64,000 nucleotides of DNA, taken from assembly GCA_026545765.1 (NCBI GenBank), contig JAIFAC010000160.1, positions 95,080 to 159,079 on the forward strand, read 5' to 3'. The DNA is from Plantago major (taxonomy: Eukaryota; Streptophyta; Magnoliopsida; Lamiales; Plantaginaceae). Under the pieces are notes generated by a model. That model had not been told where the DNA came from and ran no database searches. It was given only the letters and a program-made list of their open reading frames with translations. Shown one piece after another: positions 11,406 through 22,500 of the stretch. The first letter of the stretch is position 1. Each line of letters begins with the position of its first letter. Made by a program: the position numbers and the translations under genes.

Positions 11406-13015
11406 TGTTGGTCCAGATAACGGCAAAGTAAAAGACTAGAGGGGGGTTGAATAGTCTTTTAAAACTTTTGTCGATAAATTATTTCTCGATATCTGTAGAT
11501 ATCCGATACTTAGATTCGCTGAAGACTTAAGATAGATAAGTGCGTAAAAGTTAAAGTGTGTGTGTGTTGGTGAAAAGTAAGTACAGAGAAGTAAATAACA
11601 CGGAAGTATAGTGGTATCTGGAGGTGGCGAATCCTCCAACTAATCCACTTGGTCTTCCAAAGACCTAGAATTCACTAGAATAGATAATCGAGGTCACCTT
11701 ACAAAATCCTATTCTAAGATTCCTTAAACAAATGGTTCCTAACCAAATGTTCCACTTGAGTTGTTCCCCGGCTTTCACAGCCAAGTACTTCATGTACTCA
11801 GAAACCTTTTTGAGCTATTCCCTAGCTTCCCAAGCTAAGTACTTCCTGTGCTCAATAACCTTGGAGTTATTCCTTAGTTTCTCAAACTAAGTACTTCCTT
11901 GCATTCACGCCAATGATGGTGTTGGTTTTGGTTTGAGTTGTCGATGAGCTTCTTTAATAACTTTTCGCTTAATCGATAGCTCGTGAATCAAGTATACTTA
12001 ATACACTTTTCAATGTATGGTATCTTGTTCTTTTACTTACCCAAGTCTTAGATAAATGTTCAAGAGAATGAATCTTTATACTTGATCTTTCAATTCAACT
12101 CTTTCACGTATAGCAAGTTTGTTTAGGATCGTGACACTTAGAACTTTAGTGCTACTTAAGATCGTGAGCTTTGGTCGCAATGTAAAGCTTTGAGGATAAG
12201 TAGTTTGCTTGAGAGAATATGTTGTTCAAAGATGTTTATGGAGTTCAAGGTGTCTTCTCAAGTAGTCTAAGTATTTATATTTATAGATGAATTTGAATGC
12301 CGTCAATAGTATCCGTTAGTTTAAATCAAATTCAAACTATTGATATCTCGTATAGTATTGCAAGAGGTTTGTCTTCTTCTTCGTAGGTACCGCTGCTTTT
12401 ATTCGCATATCTCGTCTGCGCATTAAATGCATTGTATCGCATTTTTTGTCCGTAGTGTTAATCTAAACTATGCTCAAAGACGAGACTAGTATTATCGATT
12501 CTTTGCACGCCCTTATCTTTAATCTTCGATACCACTTTATTAAAACAACTTTGTTGCAATATATTTCTTTTCGTAAATGTGGTTAAGGCTCAAGGTATCT
12601 GAGAGTAGATATCTGTGGGCACTTTCCTGGTTTTCAGAAAACCTTCTAGTTCTCAGATATCTCTTGTGACACAGCTTGTTTAAAACTATTCGTGTCTTCA
12701 AGATATCTGACCAAGGTATCTGCAAAACTATTTCAGTAATCTTGTGCAGTTTCTTCAAATCTTCAATGTCGTTGAACTTGTTCTGCTTGGATGTCTTCTT
12801 CTTGGTCTTCTCTTCATAAAATAAAAATTACATTTTAAAACCTAACATCCTATACAAGATTAGCTAGACTATCATACTTAGTGGGTTTCCTCTTTTACAA
12901 TGTTCAAGTGAACCAAGAGTACTAATCACCTTTCTGAGACTAAGATAAGTCATCATGTTGCTGATCAAAATCTAAACAGATATTTCTAACAAAATATCTA
13001 ACAAATTTCCTAACA
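11406..13015 (-). repeat. 5' LTR of Sirevirus element B
   Basis: In plus orientation it begins TGTTGGTCCAGATAACGGC beside the PBS and ends CCTAACA next to element A sequence. It is 1610 bp, and is collinear with the LTR at 16537-18117 over its full length, with many small differences. The two LTRs belong to different insertions of one family, so their divergence does not date either one. Confidence 0.8.
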
Positions 13016-13123
13016 GTATACCTTTACAGGTACAAAACTCTTTTATGTACTAGTTCACAAACTCAGTACCATGGTCTGTTCTGATTACAGATACCTTGTC
13101 ATTTTTCTTGACTTCAAGCTTAT

Positions 13124-13888
13124 TCAGCAAGTTAGGTATTTCAACCCTTGCATCAGATTTGTGTTTGAGAAAAACAACCCAAGTGAATCTTGAGTAATAT
13201 CAACAACAACCAGACCATACTTCTTTCCTGCATAACTAGTTATAGAGGATTCAAAAAGATCCATATGTAACAATTGCAGTGGCCTTTCACTGGAGTGTCT
13301 AGTTTTAGACTTGAAAAATGTTTTGGATTGTTTTCCCATTTGGCAAGCTGAGCATATACCATTCTTTCTATATGCCATCTTGGGTAAACCAACCACCAAT
13401 TCTTTCTTGGCTAGCTTGTTCAGAGTTTTGAAATTCAAGTGACTCATTCTCTTATGCCATAGCCAATTTTCTTCAGTGTGGCCAGATTGACTCACCATGA
13501 GACATTCTTCAGTTGTGGCGGATGCCCAATCAGCAACGTAAAGATTTCCTTTTCGCCTAGCAACCAAGACTGTCCGTTTTGACTCATTGTCAATCACTTT
13601 GCGTAGTTTTGACTTGATCTTGACAGTATACCCTTTGTCTACTAGTTGACTCATGCCTAGGAGATTATATTTCAATCCCTTTACATGTAGTACTTCAGAG
13701 ATTGTAAGGGCTCCAAACTTCAGATTGCCAAATCCTATGGTTGGATTTTCATCTCCTCCAGCAAATATAATAATTGGTCCATCATCGCATTTTCTGTAGT
13801 TAATCAGATTTGCTTTGTCTCCTGTCATGTGCTTCCCACATCCGCTATCAAAATGCCACTTTGGATTGGTCTTTAGAGTGTTCTGCAC
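13124..13888 (-). pseudogene. protease, GAG-pre-integrase and integrase start (element A)
   Basis: A 254-codon open frame begins with the aspartic-protease motif WHFDSGCGKHMTG. It continues with LHVKGLKYNLLGMSQ and the zinc-binding GAG-pre-integrase block: LWHKRMSHLNFKTLN for the histidines, CSACQMGKQSK for the cysteines. It then enters the integrase core at LLHMDLF, whose Asp is the first catalytic residue. The frame is lost shortly after VVVD, and the coding sequence ends at the junction with element B. A truncated polyprotein of this kind could not integrate. Confidence 0.85.
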
Positions 13889-14270
13889 AAGACAGGAAAC
13901 AGGAGATTAGGTTCTCATACCAATAATGGAACCACCTGGACTAAAGAATCTTCCAGTAGGAATCCATTTTTGAATGAATTTCTTAGGAACATTTCTTTTG
14001 TCTAATAGGAACATAAGGAGGAATTCTAGTTAAATGATTAGTATCATTGTTATTAAGAACTATTTTCTTCCTTGGTGTGTTCCTTGGTGCTCCATTTGGT
14101 GCTTTCAGACACTGTCAGTTTCGAGTCTCGCTTCTCAAGAACTTAGCTTTCCTAGCCAGATTTCTTCTAGCCCTGGCATTCAGATTTTCAGTGGCTTGAC
14201 TCATCTTCCACTTCTGATAATTGCCGTGAGCAATTCTAGCTTTTAACCATCGTTCTTGCTCTTGTTTATA

Positions 14271-14996
14271 CTAACGAGCAAGTTGTTTCTCGATGGCTTT
14301 ATAGCCAATGCCATTTCGAGCGCCTGGTGCTATCTGAGTTATCATCTTAGCAGCTTTGCTAGTCTTTGGGTAGTCTATTTTCTTTCCAGAAAATATGACA
14401 TAGGAGAATTTTCCAGCTCCTGCAATTCTTCTTTTCTGAGAGACATAGCACTGTGGGTGATTACACTTTTCAGTGTTATGTTTCTTTTCAGAAACATTCC
14501 CAACAATTTTCCTTGGGACTTGTTTTTCCCACAAAGGTTTAGTCGCAACTGCCTTTCCTTTGTCAACAACCTTAGCTTTCTGACCAATGCTAAAGGTTGT
14601 TTGGGAACCACCTTGCTGAGTACTGACAAATGTTCTTCTTTCATCACTCTTATTCAGAGTGGTAGAACTATTTGTTTGTGTGTCCAGCCCAAGTCCTCTC
14701 TTTTCTGAAGGATTTCTTAAATAAGATTGTACTTCAGTAAGAGTGTCACTAGCTTTGGCATAAGATTGAAAAGATAGTTCTTTCTTTTTGAGTTCTTCAT
14801 TCTCAGAAAGAAGTTCTTCACATTTCTTTTGAAGTTTGGCCAATGCTTCTTTATGTGACTTTTCTGTCTCAGATATCTGAGCCTTGAGAAATGCATTTTC
14901 AGCATCCTTTTTCTTAGATATGTTGAGTGATTGTGAATTTTCCTTTACAAGAGAATTCTTTTCTTCTTCAAAGATTTCGGCTCTAGCTCGGACCAT
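14271..14996 (-). pseudogene. gag C-terminal coiled-coil segment (element A)
   Basis: A 241-codon open frame. The first 90 residues form a heptad-rich Glu/Lys/Leu segment (KKCEELLSENEELKKKEL) typical of a coiled coil. A Ser/Thr-rich linker and then a basic Cys/His region (NTEKCNHPQCYVSQ) follow. C-terminal coiled coils in gag are a hallmark of Sireviruses. It continues the frame direction of the upstream gag ORF with a shift at about 15020. Confidence 0.75.
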
Positions 14997-15023
14997 CAGA
15001 AATTCTCTTTCGTAGAGATCAAG

Positions 15024-15905
15024 TTATCTTCTGAGATGTTCCAGATCTTTGATTCCTTCCTCATCACTTTCGTAAGTATAACAAGAAGTATGTGTTACCT
15101 CATCAGACATTAGACAAGGTTCAATGTTGGAGATATCTGGAAAGATTTCTTCAGCCACTCCACACACTTCTTTCTTCTTTTGACCAAAGTCAATCACTTC
15201 ATGAGAAACACCGCACATTTCTGGATAATGCAGTGTGGAATCATCTGAGTCTTCATCCTCAGAATCAGACTCAATGTCTAGAGCATCCAGTTGGAGTTGA
15301 ATCTTTTTCCTTTCTTCAGTGAGCATAGCTCTCTGACTTCTCTTGAAGTTTCTTCTATCGTTCTTGTCACCTGTCTTTAGTTTGTTGAAGGCAGGGCAAT
15401 CCTTCTTGAAATGACCAGGTTTCTGACAATAGAAACATATATCGTTTCCAATTTCTGCTTCCTCAGTACTAGATGCTTTCTGAGCCGGCTTTTTCAGCGA
15501 GCTTGACAGTTGCATATTTTTGTACTGGTGATAGTTTGAGCCTAGATGCTTTTTCAGCTTCTCTTTGGCTTTTCTTCTCTCAATCTCTCGATTGACATAT
15601 TTTCTCATTTGCTTTACAGCAAGAGCATCCTCAGTCACCTCCTTGTCTTCCTTCTTTTCAGAAGTTCCTTGGGCAACTAGAGCAACATTCTGCAACTTTT
15701 CAGTTGTTTGTTCTCTTTGAGTTGTCTCATAGTCAACAGTGGCAAGGTGAGAGAAAAGTTCCACTGGAGTGATATCTGGCATTCCTTGGTTAAAGTAGAA
15801 AAACTTTGTATGCTCCCAGTTATGATTTAGACTTCTCACAATAGTCTTAATCTTTTCTGGTTGGGTATATATATATATTACTTTCACCAAGTGCAGCCAT
15901 GTCAC
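15024..15905 (-). pseudogene. gag central part with CCHC zinc knuckle (element A)
   Basis: The open frame carries a capsid C-terminal part, a Lys/Glu-rich helix, and then the zinc knuckle CFYCQKPGHFKKDC (CX2CX4HX4C). An acidic Asp/Glu/Ser stretch and a Tyr/Ser-rich tail follow. Gag packages element RNA. Its N-terminal residues, encoded across a TATATATATA run at about 15864-15879, are out of frame with the upstream ORF, so a dinucleotide slippage probably split one gene into two. Confidence 0.8.
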
Positions 15906-16278
15906 TCATGAGTGTTGTAAACCGGAAATCTAGTTCTTCAAGAGTCTCTGTGGGACCTTGTTTAATGTTTTGGAATTTGAGCTTCAAAACTTCGAACTTA
16001 TTTTCCTTTGTTTTCTCAGTGTCGGCACAGATTTCTTCAATCAGCTGCGTGCCACTTTCGCTTTTTGCACCCAGCTTTACACAGTGTATGCTGCCTGAGT
16101 AGAACGATGATGATATTGCGAGCTCGACCATCCAATGATTTCTCTTGGCATCTTCGATGTCTAGAGCTCTCTGGCTTTGGTTCAGAATAACTTGACCGGT
16201 AGGTCTCCCACCGTCGACGATCTCGTCTGCGGAAGACCCATCACTTTGTTCACTGCCTCTACCATTAGAAACCTCCAT
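15847..16278 (-). pseudogene. gag N-terminal part (element A)
   Basis: The ATG at 16278 starts MEVSNGRGSEQSDGSS. A capsid-like region follows (HWMVELAISSSFYSGSIHCV, then TKENKFEVLKLKFQNIKQGP and TLEELDFRFTTLMSDMAALGE) that resembles the UBN2/retrotran_gag family of copia elements. It begins about 245 bases inside the PBS, the expected place for gag. The frame breaks at the (TA)n run and gag resumes in the next frame. Confidence 0.75.
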
Positions 16279-16521
16279 GACTGCTTGAGTTGTTGAATGA
16301 CTATGGGGCCATTCTTTATCACGCCGATCATTTCACACGATGGTTTCTAGTGGAGCATCATGTTGTTCTTCCATTTCTCATAATTCTCTGCTTGAGAATT
16401 GGGGCGCCACTTAAAGACATCCCGCAAAACACACTAAACAAACAAATCAAGTGTAGGTGAAAAGCAGTTAGTGGGCACTTATATGGGATCTAGGTTCAGT
16501 GTAGAAGGCTTGGGAACCTCC

Positions 16522-16536
16522 TGCTCTGATACCACT
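16522..16536 (-). other. primer-binding site of element A (iMet tRNA type)
   Basis: The minus strand reads TGGTATCAGAGC just inside the LTR end (plus strand GCTCTGATACCACT). It is the standard plant copia primer site, complementary to initiator Met tRNA, and fixes both the orientation and the LTR edge. Confidence 0.85.
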
Positions 16537-18117
16537 TGTTGGTCCAGATAACGGCAAAGTAAAAGACTAGGGGGTGAATAGTATTTTTCAAACTTTTGTC
16601 GATAAACACAATTTCTCAGATATCTGTGAAGATATCTGATACTTATTTTCAGAGAGCGGAAGACTTTTTGTGATAAGTGCACGTGCTCAGCAAGATATGT
16701 GTAAATACTTAACAAGGTAAACAAAGCAAGTAATAAATTGCAGAAAGTAAATAACACAAGTCTTTATAGTGGTATCTGAAGGTGGCGTAATCCTTCAACT
16801 AATCCACTTCGCCTTTCTCGCACCTAGAATCCACTAAGATGTATAATCGAGGTAACCTTACAAGTATCTTCTCTCGATTCCTAAATACACCAGTTCCCAA
16901 CCAAGTGTTCCCCGAGTTATTCCCTGCTTTCTACCAAGTACTTCTGCACTCGTAAACCTTTCGAGCTATTCCTTAGTTTCCCAAACTAAGTACTTCCTAT
17001 GGTCAGTAACTTTGGAGTTATTCCTTAATTTTCCAAACTAAGTACTTCCTGTACTCCACGCCGATTAAGGTGTTGGTTAAGGTAGTTTGTCAGGTGAGCT
17101 TCTTTAATAACTTGTTCAGTTATGCAGATAGCTCTATGAATCAAGTATACTTAACACACTTTTCAATGTATGGTATCTTGTTCTTTACTGACCCAAGTCT
17201 ATGATAAGTGTTCAAGAGAATGAATCTAAGATATGAAATCTTAATTCAACTCTTTCACAAATAACAATGCTTGTTAAGGATCAGGACACTTAGAACTTTT
17301 GTGCTACTTAGAATCAAGAGCTTTGGTCGCAACAGAAAGCTTGAAGGTAAGTAGTATGCTTGAGAGAGCTTGTGTGAGTATTCAGTGTTCTTGGTGTAAG
17401 TTCTGTGTGTGTTCTCAAGCATTCTAAGTGTTGATATTTATAGATGAATTTGAGTACCGTTTGAAAAGTATCCGTTAGGCTTAAATCAAATTCAAACTAT
17501 TGATATCTGAGTATAGTACTGTTGCACGTTTGTCTTCTTCTTCAAAGACTACCGTTTTTGTTCAGACATTTCTGTCCGCGCATTTAATGCACTGTACTAT
17601 ACTTTGTCCTATAGTGCCAACTGGACTATGCATGCTTTATGAAGCTTTGCACGTCCTTTTCCAGAGATTATCACAACTCCAGATATCACTTGTTAAAAAT
17701 ATATTGTTTCCTGGAAACATAATCTTTAACCAAGGTATTTGAGTGTAGATATCTGTGGGCACTTTTCCTCGCTCGTAACCTCAGATTCTCGTATATCTTT
17801 TGCAACACTTGTTTATTGAAACACTTGTTTCTTCAAGATATCTCGACATCGTATCGATAACCTTTGTCTTCAAAGAATTTGAGCAATTTTCAAATCTTCA
17901 AACCATTGAACTTCTCCTCCGATGCCTTCTTCGGTCTTCTTCAGAAACTAAAAATTACATTCAGAGACCTAACATCCTATACAAGATTTGCTAGACTATC
18001 ATACTTAGTGATTTTTCTCTTTTACAGTGTTCAAGTGAACCAAGAGTACTAACCACCTTTCTGAGCTAAGATAAGTCATTAGGTTGCTGATCAAAATCTA
18101 AACAGATATTCCTAACA
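16537..18117 (-). repeat. 5' LTR of Sirevirus element A
   Basis: 1581 bp, beginning TGTTGGTCCAGATAACGGC at the PBS and ending CCTAACA on the plus strand. It aligns with the LTR at 11406-13015 throughout. A tandem-like block of related phrases (GCTATTCC..AAGTACTTCCT) near 16910-17060 is present in both copies. Ends are TG...CA as expected. Confidence 0.8.
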
Positions 18118-18932
18118 CAAGTTATCTTTGGATCCGAGACCTTACAGTCCGACCCGCAGGTCCGACCCTAAGCCCCCACAAGTCCGACTCACCCAGGAAG
18201 AAAAGGGCAAGAGGGCTCAAAGCGTAGTTGGTCCGACCCTGCCAATGGTCCGTAACCATGGGGTCCGACCCGGACAACCGTCCGGACTCAACACAACAAT
18301 CTCATAAGCAACCAAGTAAACTGGCACTAGAGAATAAGGAGGTCCGAGGCACAAGGTCCGAATGAGAGGTAGTTGACAAACTAATGAGAGTATCTTATGG
18401 GCAACCCAGTACGGTCCGGACCTTAACCCGCAGCAGACTGCACCAAAGCCTCTAAAACTCTCACATTAATGACTAAACTACCCCTAAAAGCCCAAAGTGG
18501 TATGGGGCAAGTGTCATTAATGGGCCATGGGCCTAATTAAGCCTTGGTGGCTCGATCCAGGCCTTACACTTGGCACGATCTGATGAAGTCCACCCCTTTG
18601 GGAAATCTCTATATATAAGGCACATATTCCCATGATAATCGGGGTAAGTCAAGCCGTCTTTACGAACTAATCCCGAACATTATACAGAGTAGATCTCCAG
18701 TCTCTCTCAAGTAAAGTCTTTATCCGGTTTGACACTTTGCAAACCGGATATAAGGTCCTAACCCTCCCCCCAGAAGTCACTTGTGCAGTTTCTTACCAGG
18801 CTTAGGATCTCAGGCTCTAACGCGTTAGCTCTTTGGAAGTACGAAGGTTCTTACTTGAAGATATCTTAGTCATTACGTGTGGAGTAGTTTAAAGAATAAT
18901 CTCTAAGTAGTTGAGGGACTTATACCCTCAAC
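18118..18932 (+). repeat. LTR remnant (solo or 3' LTR) upstream of INCENP
   Basis: The segment is richer in G and C than its flanks, with many GTCCGACC/GGTCCGA phrases, a TATA box (TATATATAAGG, about 18609) and an end at CCCTCAACA. Neither a primer-binding site nor coding sequence follows, so it is a solo LTR or a 3' LTR. Its left part is cut by the LTR of element A. It ends about 470 bases before the INCENP start codon. Assignment as an LTR rests on the TATA box, CA end and composition. Confidence 0.5.
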
Positions 18933-19403
18933 AGCTGTTACAACCCGAATATTGCACTTTCCGAAACGAAAAAATGCACCAAGCAGGTGCAATTTCCCGG
19001 AGATTACATTTCACAATGCACAATTGACAATTGATTAAAATTAAGAAAATCAGGTTAAAATAGGTATTTTTAGTTGTATTTAACATATTTTGTTAGTTTT
19101 AACGTGCATGCAAACAAGTGTTTAACCGAAATTGTACCTTTCTTCCAGCAAATAGGGCCTAGCTTAAATTCAAGCGGTAGTTTATGAAATTTAGGTTCTT
19201 AGCTAATGCCTGTGTGACTCAGATCGTCCATTTCCCCAAAATTTGAAATCTATCCATCCCGCTGAAAGCCATTTCCATCTCTCTACTCAAAAAAATACAG
19301 GCTATTTCCATCTCTCTTACTCACTCACAGTCACAGATCTCAGATGTGGAATCCCAACCTAAATTAGGGCAACGGCTTTAATCAATTGGCAGCGGTGTTA
19401 GTG
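18933..19403 (+). promoter_or_regulatory. promoter and 5' UTR region of INCENP
   Basis: This is single-copy-looking sequence between the LTR remnant and the start codon. A CT-rich, leader-like stretch (CCATCTCTCTACTC) lies at about 19265-19330. CAACGGCT at 19370-19377 matches the core (YAACGGYY) of the mitosis-specific activator element bound by three-repeat MYB factors in plant G2/M genes, but the outer consensus bases differ and it probably lies within the leader. I see no clear TATA box. Confidence 0.35.
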
Positions 19404-19578
19404 ATGTCGACGGTGGAGAAGCTGTTGGTTGAGATTTTTCAACGGAAGAGTTTCATAATCGAACAGGCCAAGCAACAAACCGAATCATACATCCACAATC
19501 TCGCCGCCAAACTCGCCGTTGATGGAATTCCACCTCCTGCTTGGGCCTTGAACTCTGATCAATCCTATCACCCAACAG
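19404..19578 (+). CDS. INCENP exon 1, targeting N terminus
   Basis: Codons 1-58 plus one base. It encodes VEKLLVEIFQRKSFIIEQAK followed by an amphipathic helix and DGIPPPAWAL. By analogy with animal INCENP this helix would bundle with the survivin- and borealin-type partners. The donor is CCAACAG/GTCTTC. The leftover G pairs with AG of exon 2 to give Glu. Confidence 0.8.
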
Positions 19579-22500
19579 GTCTTCTTCCACTCCTAGGGAT
19601 TTGCCTGCTTTATGCGTCGCCATTTTACTTCACTTAATTTATTAGCTCTGTTTGCCTTTTTTCTCCGTTCCTAGCTAGAATTAGTTTTATGCGTTGTTTG
19701 GTTTATGCTGATGAATGATATGTGGTGATTTATTATTTGCTTTTTTTTTCTCTTAATTTATTTGGTCTGTTTGCCTTTTTTATCCTATCCTAGGTAGAAT
19801 CCTGAAGCGGTGTTAGTTTTATGCCAATGAATGATATGTGGTGATTTATTATTTGCTTGAATTTTTTTTTTTTTTTACTTTCTCTTAATTTATCTGGTCT
19901 GTTTGCCTTTATTCTTTGATCCTAGGTAGAATCCTGATGCGGTGTTAGTTTTATGCCAATGATATGTGGTGATTTATTATTTGCTTGATTTTTTTTTTCT
20001 TATCGTTTTGATTTTTTGATATGTTATACTCCCTCCGTCCCAAAGAATTAGTCTCATTACTTTCCGGCGCTATTTTTAAGAAAGCCAATTGTTTATTGTT
20101 TGTTGTTGGGGAGAGAAATGATAAAGAATGTAAAAGGTATGAGAGATAAGATATATAATGATAAAGAATGGAAAAAGTAAGAGAGATAGTTGAGTTAGTG
20201 GGAGTACTTTTTTGCTATTTTTGGAATGAGACTAGTTTCGTGGGACGTCCATAAAAGGAATATGTACATTATTGTTTGGGACGGAGGGAGTATTCTGCAC
20301 TGACACGTGTTCCTAGTTGTTTAGTTAATCAGTACATATCCTTATCACGTGTCACGAATGCTTGAAATTCGGTGGCTAATTAAGTAGCATTCATGATTTA
20401 TTTGTTGCAGAGTTAAACAAAGAAGAGCTGATATCAAGACTTCTTCATCGACATCCTCGACCTCCAGCCTGTTGCTCCAGAGCACACTATTCCTTGTACA
20501 GCAACCCAGTGGGCACTGGAGATAATGCTGAGATATCTCACGGGTGTTTCATAGAACCTCTTGACTGTAAGAAAGCTATCGATGGACAAAATTATCTTGA
20601 TGTGCCAGCCATTAGTTGTAAGGATGATGTTGGCTACACTTATAACAAAGCCCCTGATATGGACGTTAGCATTACATCGCCTGAGGATCAGTTAGATGAA
20701 GGGATCGTAAATACTTACAATGCGTCTGATCAGTCACTAGCCAGAATTACGAGATCTCTGTCTAGGCAAAAGGCTCTTGAGCTTCGCAGTAGTGAAAAGT
20801 CTGTAACACCTTGTTATGCAATGCATCATAATGGCGTGCAAGATGCTGATAACATTGTAGCCACTGAGCTTGTTTTGCGCAAAGCTGACCAGTCAGTTAG
20901 TACTAGTCCTGAAGATAACAAGCAACGGGGAGAGTCTCTAGTTGGACAGTTTCTCACTGGGTCTTTATTGTTTATAGAGCGCAAAGAATTAAACTTTAAC
21001 ATGCCTGAAGATGTGAAAATCTCCACTTTCAGATCTGAAAAGAAACAGCTGAATAACATGTCAGAACAGATGGACCATTTTTCTTCAGATTCTGCTGCAT
21101 CAGTTGATGAACAAACTTCAGGTAATATCAATAAATTATCTATCGCTGAGGAGTCAATACAAAGGTCAGATGTCTATGCTAAAGGAAAGAAAGTTACCAC
21201 ACATTCTTTGGACTCCAATGTTCAGGATGTTCCTGATGCCTCGACTACGAATTATGTGGGGTCTGAGCCTTTATTTTGCGGAGTTGACCAGTTGGCTAGT
21301 ACAAGTTCTACTAATAATAAGGAAAGTGGAGAGTTGGGGTTTCTAGTTGCACGGTCCCCCGCAAAGTATTCAGTGTCTCTAGAGCCTAAGGAATTAGATG
21401 TTAACATGCCTGAAAAGATGGAGTGTCTTTTTGCAGATTCTGCTGCATCAGTAGATAAAGGGCTCTCATGTAACATAAATCAATTATCTACAGCTAAGGA
21501 ATTGACAGAGAGGTCAGATGTCCAAAGTAAAGGAAGGAAGGTGGGGAGAGGTTCTTGCTATTTAAATGCTCAGGAGAATTTGAGGGCTTCGACTGATAAG
21601 TATGTTGCAATAGGTGAACTTGAAACGTTAAAGATTTCTCAAGATGGTACTGAGGCTTGCCTAAACGGTGAAACTTCTGAAGTTCGAGATGAGATAAATG
21701 TTATGCAATCAATAATAGATGAATCTCATTTAAAAAACCATCCTTTGAAACTTCGTTTTGATCCCAGACCTGACGCATCGCCATTGCAGCATACTGAGGT
21801 ATAACTCCGAAAGAATTTAATTCGGTGCATTTATATTCTTTCTAAGTGATAATGATTTTATAGTGCTGTGCTTTGCCAATGTGTTAGCTACTAGCTAGCC
21901 TGTGAAGGAGTGTCTTTCTATTAGTTGGACCTCATCTAGCTAGTTTCTTGATCAGTTTGTGTATATGATTACCTCTTCCTCTGGAATGGTTTGAAAAGGT
22001 GATTTTAGTCCTCGTTTTTAAATGAGCACTAATTTGCTGTACTATCTATTACTTCAGTGCCTTGCTTGCTTGAGATTCAAATAATTTGAGAAAAGATTCT
22101 CAACAAAAGTTAAACGTTGATATCCACTTTGGACATGCATCTACTATTTATAATTAGTGCAACTCAAGTAAAACAATGCTTGCAATGGCAATCCATCTCC
22201 GGACTCTTTAATGAGTAGGATTAGTACTAATACTTAATAGACAATGGACTGCAGGTAAACTCTGAGGCTGTTGGCTAGTATTACTGTTGTTGATGTCATT
22301 TATTCATTATATCGGAAATTACATGTGCTACCGATAGACTGCTGGGAAAGCGATAAAGTACTGTACGATTATGAAATAGACAAGACAGAAATAGGGCCCC
22401 GCTGGAAATAGCCTGGAATAGGTTAGATAAATCCCTTTTTTATTATTTTTATTTATTTAATGGCTGTAACAAGTAAATCCTTCTCTAATGCCTTAGACCT

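Larger units (their letters stand above)
1..13015 (-). mobile_element. Sirevirus-like Ty1/copia retrotransposon B (left end outside window)
   Basis: Read on the minus strand, the order is 5' LTR (13015-11406), iMet-type primer-binding site, gag with coiled coil, protease, GAG-pre-integrase, integrase, RT, RNase H, then about 4.8 kb of extra coding-like sequence. Integrase before RT defines Ty1/copia. A coiled-coil gag, an LTR of about 1.6 kb and a long env-like region after RNase H are characteristic of the Sirevirus lineage. Frames are broken many times, although the RT block is still open for about 200 codons. The 3' LTR is not in the window. The 5' LTR joins directly to the integrase of element A, so B probably inserted into A in the same orientation. 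GTATA at 13016-13020 is the candidate target duplication, with its partner off the left edge. Confidence 0.8.
13016..18117 (-). mobile_element. Sirevirus-like retrotransposon A, truncated in integrase
   Basis: Read on the minus strand: 5' LTR, perfect iMet primer-binding site, gag with zinc knuckle and coiled coil, protease, GAG-pre-integrase and the start of the integrase core. It stops where the LTR of element B begins. The simplest reading is that B inserted into A in the same orientation and the rest of A lies beyond the left edge. Gag and pol pieces keep long open frames, so A is better preserved than B in this part. The 5' LTR end meets another LTR remnant, with CAAGT (18118-18122) as its candidate target duplication. 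Confidence 0.8.

Noticed and set aside
19621-20002. Possible CRISPR-like regular repeats
   Set aside because: Three diverged 118-bp tandem units in a plant intron, no spacers, no short palindromic repeat.
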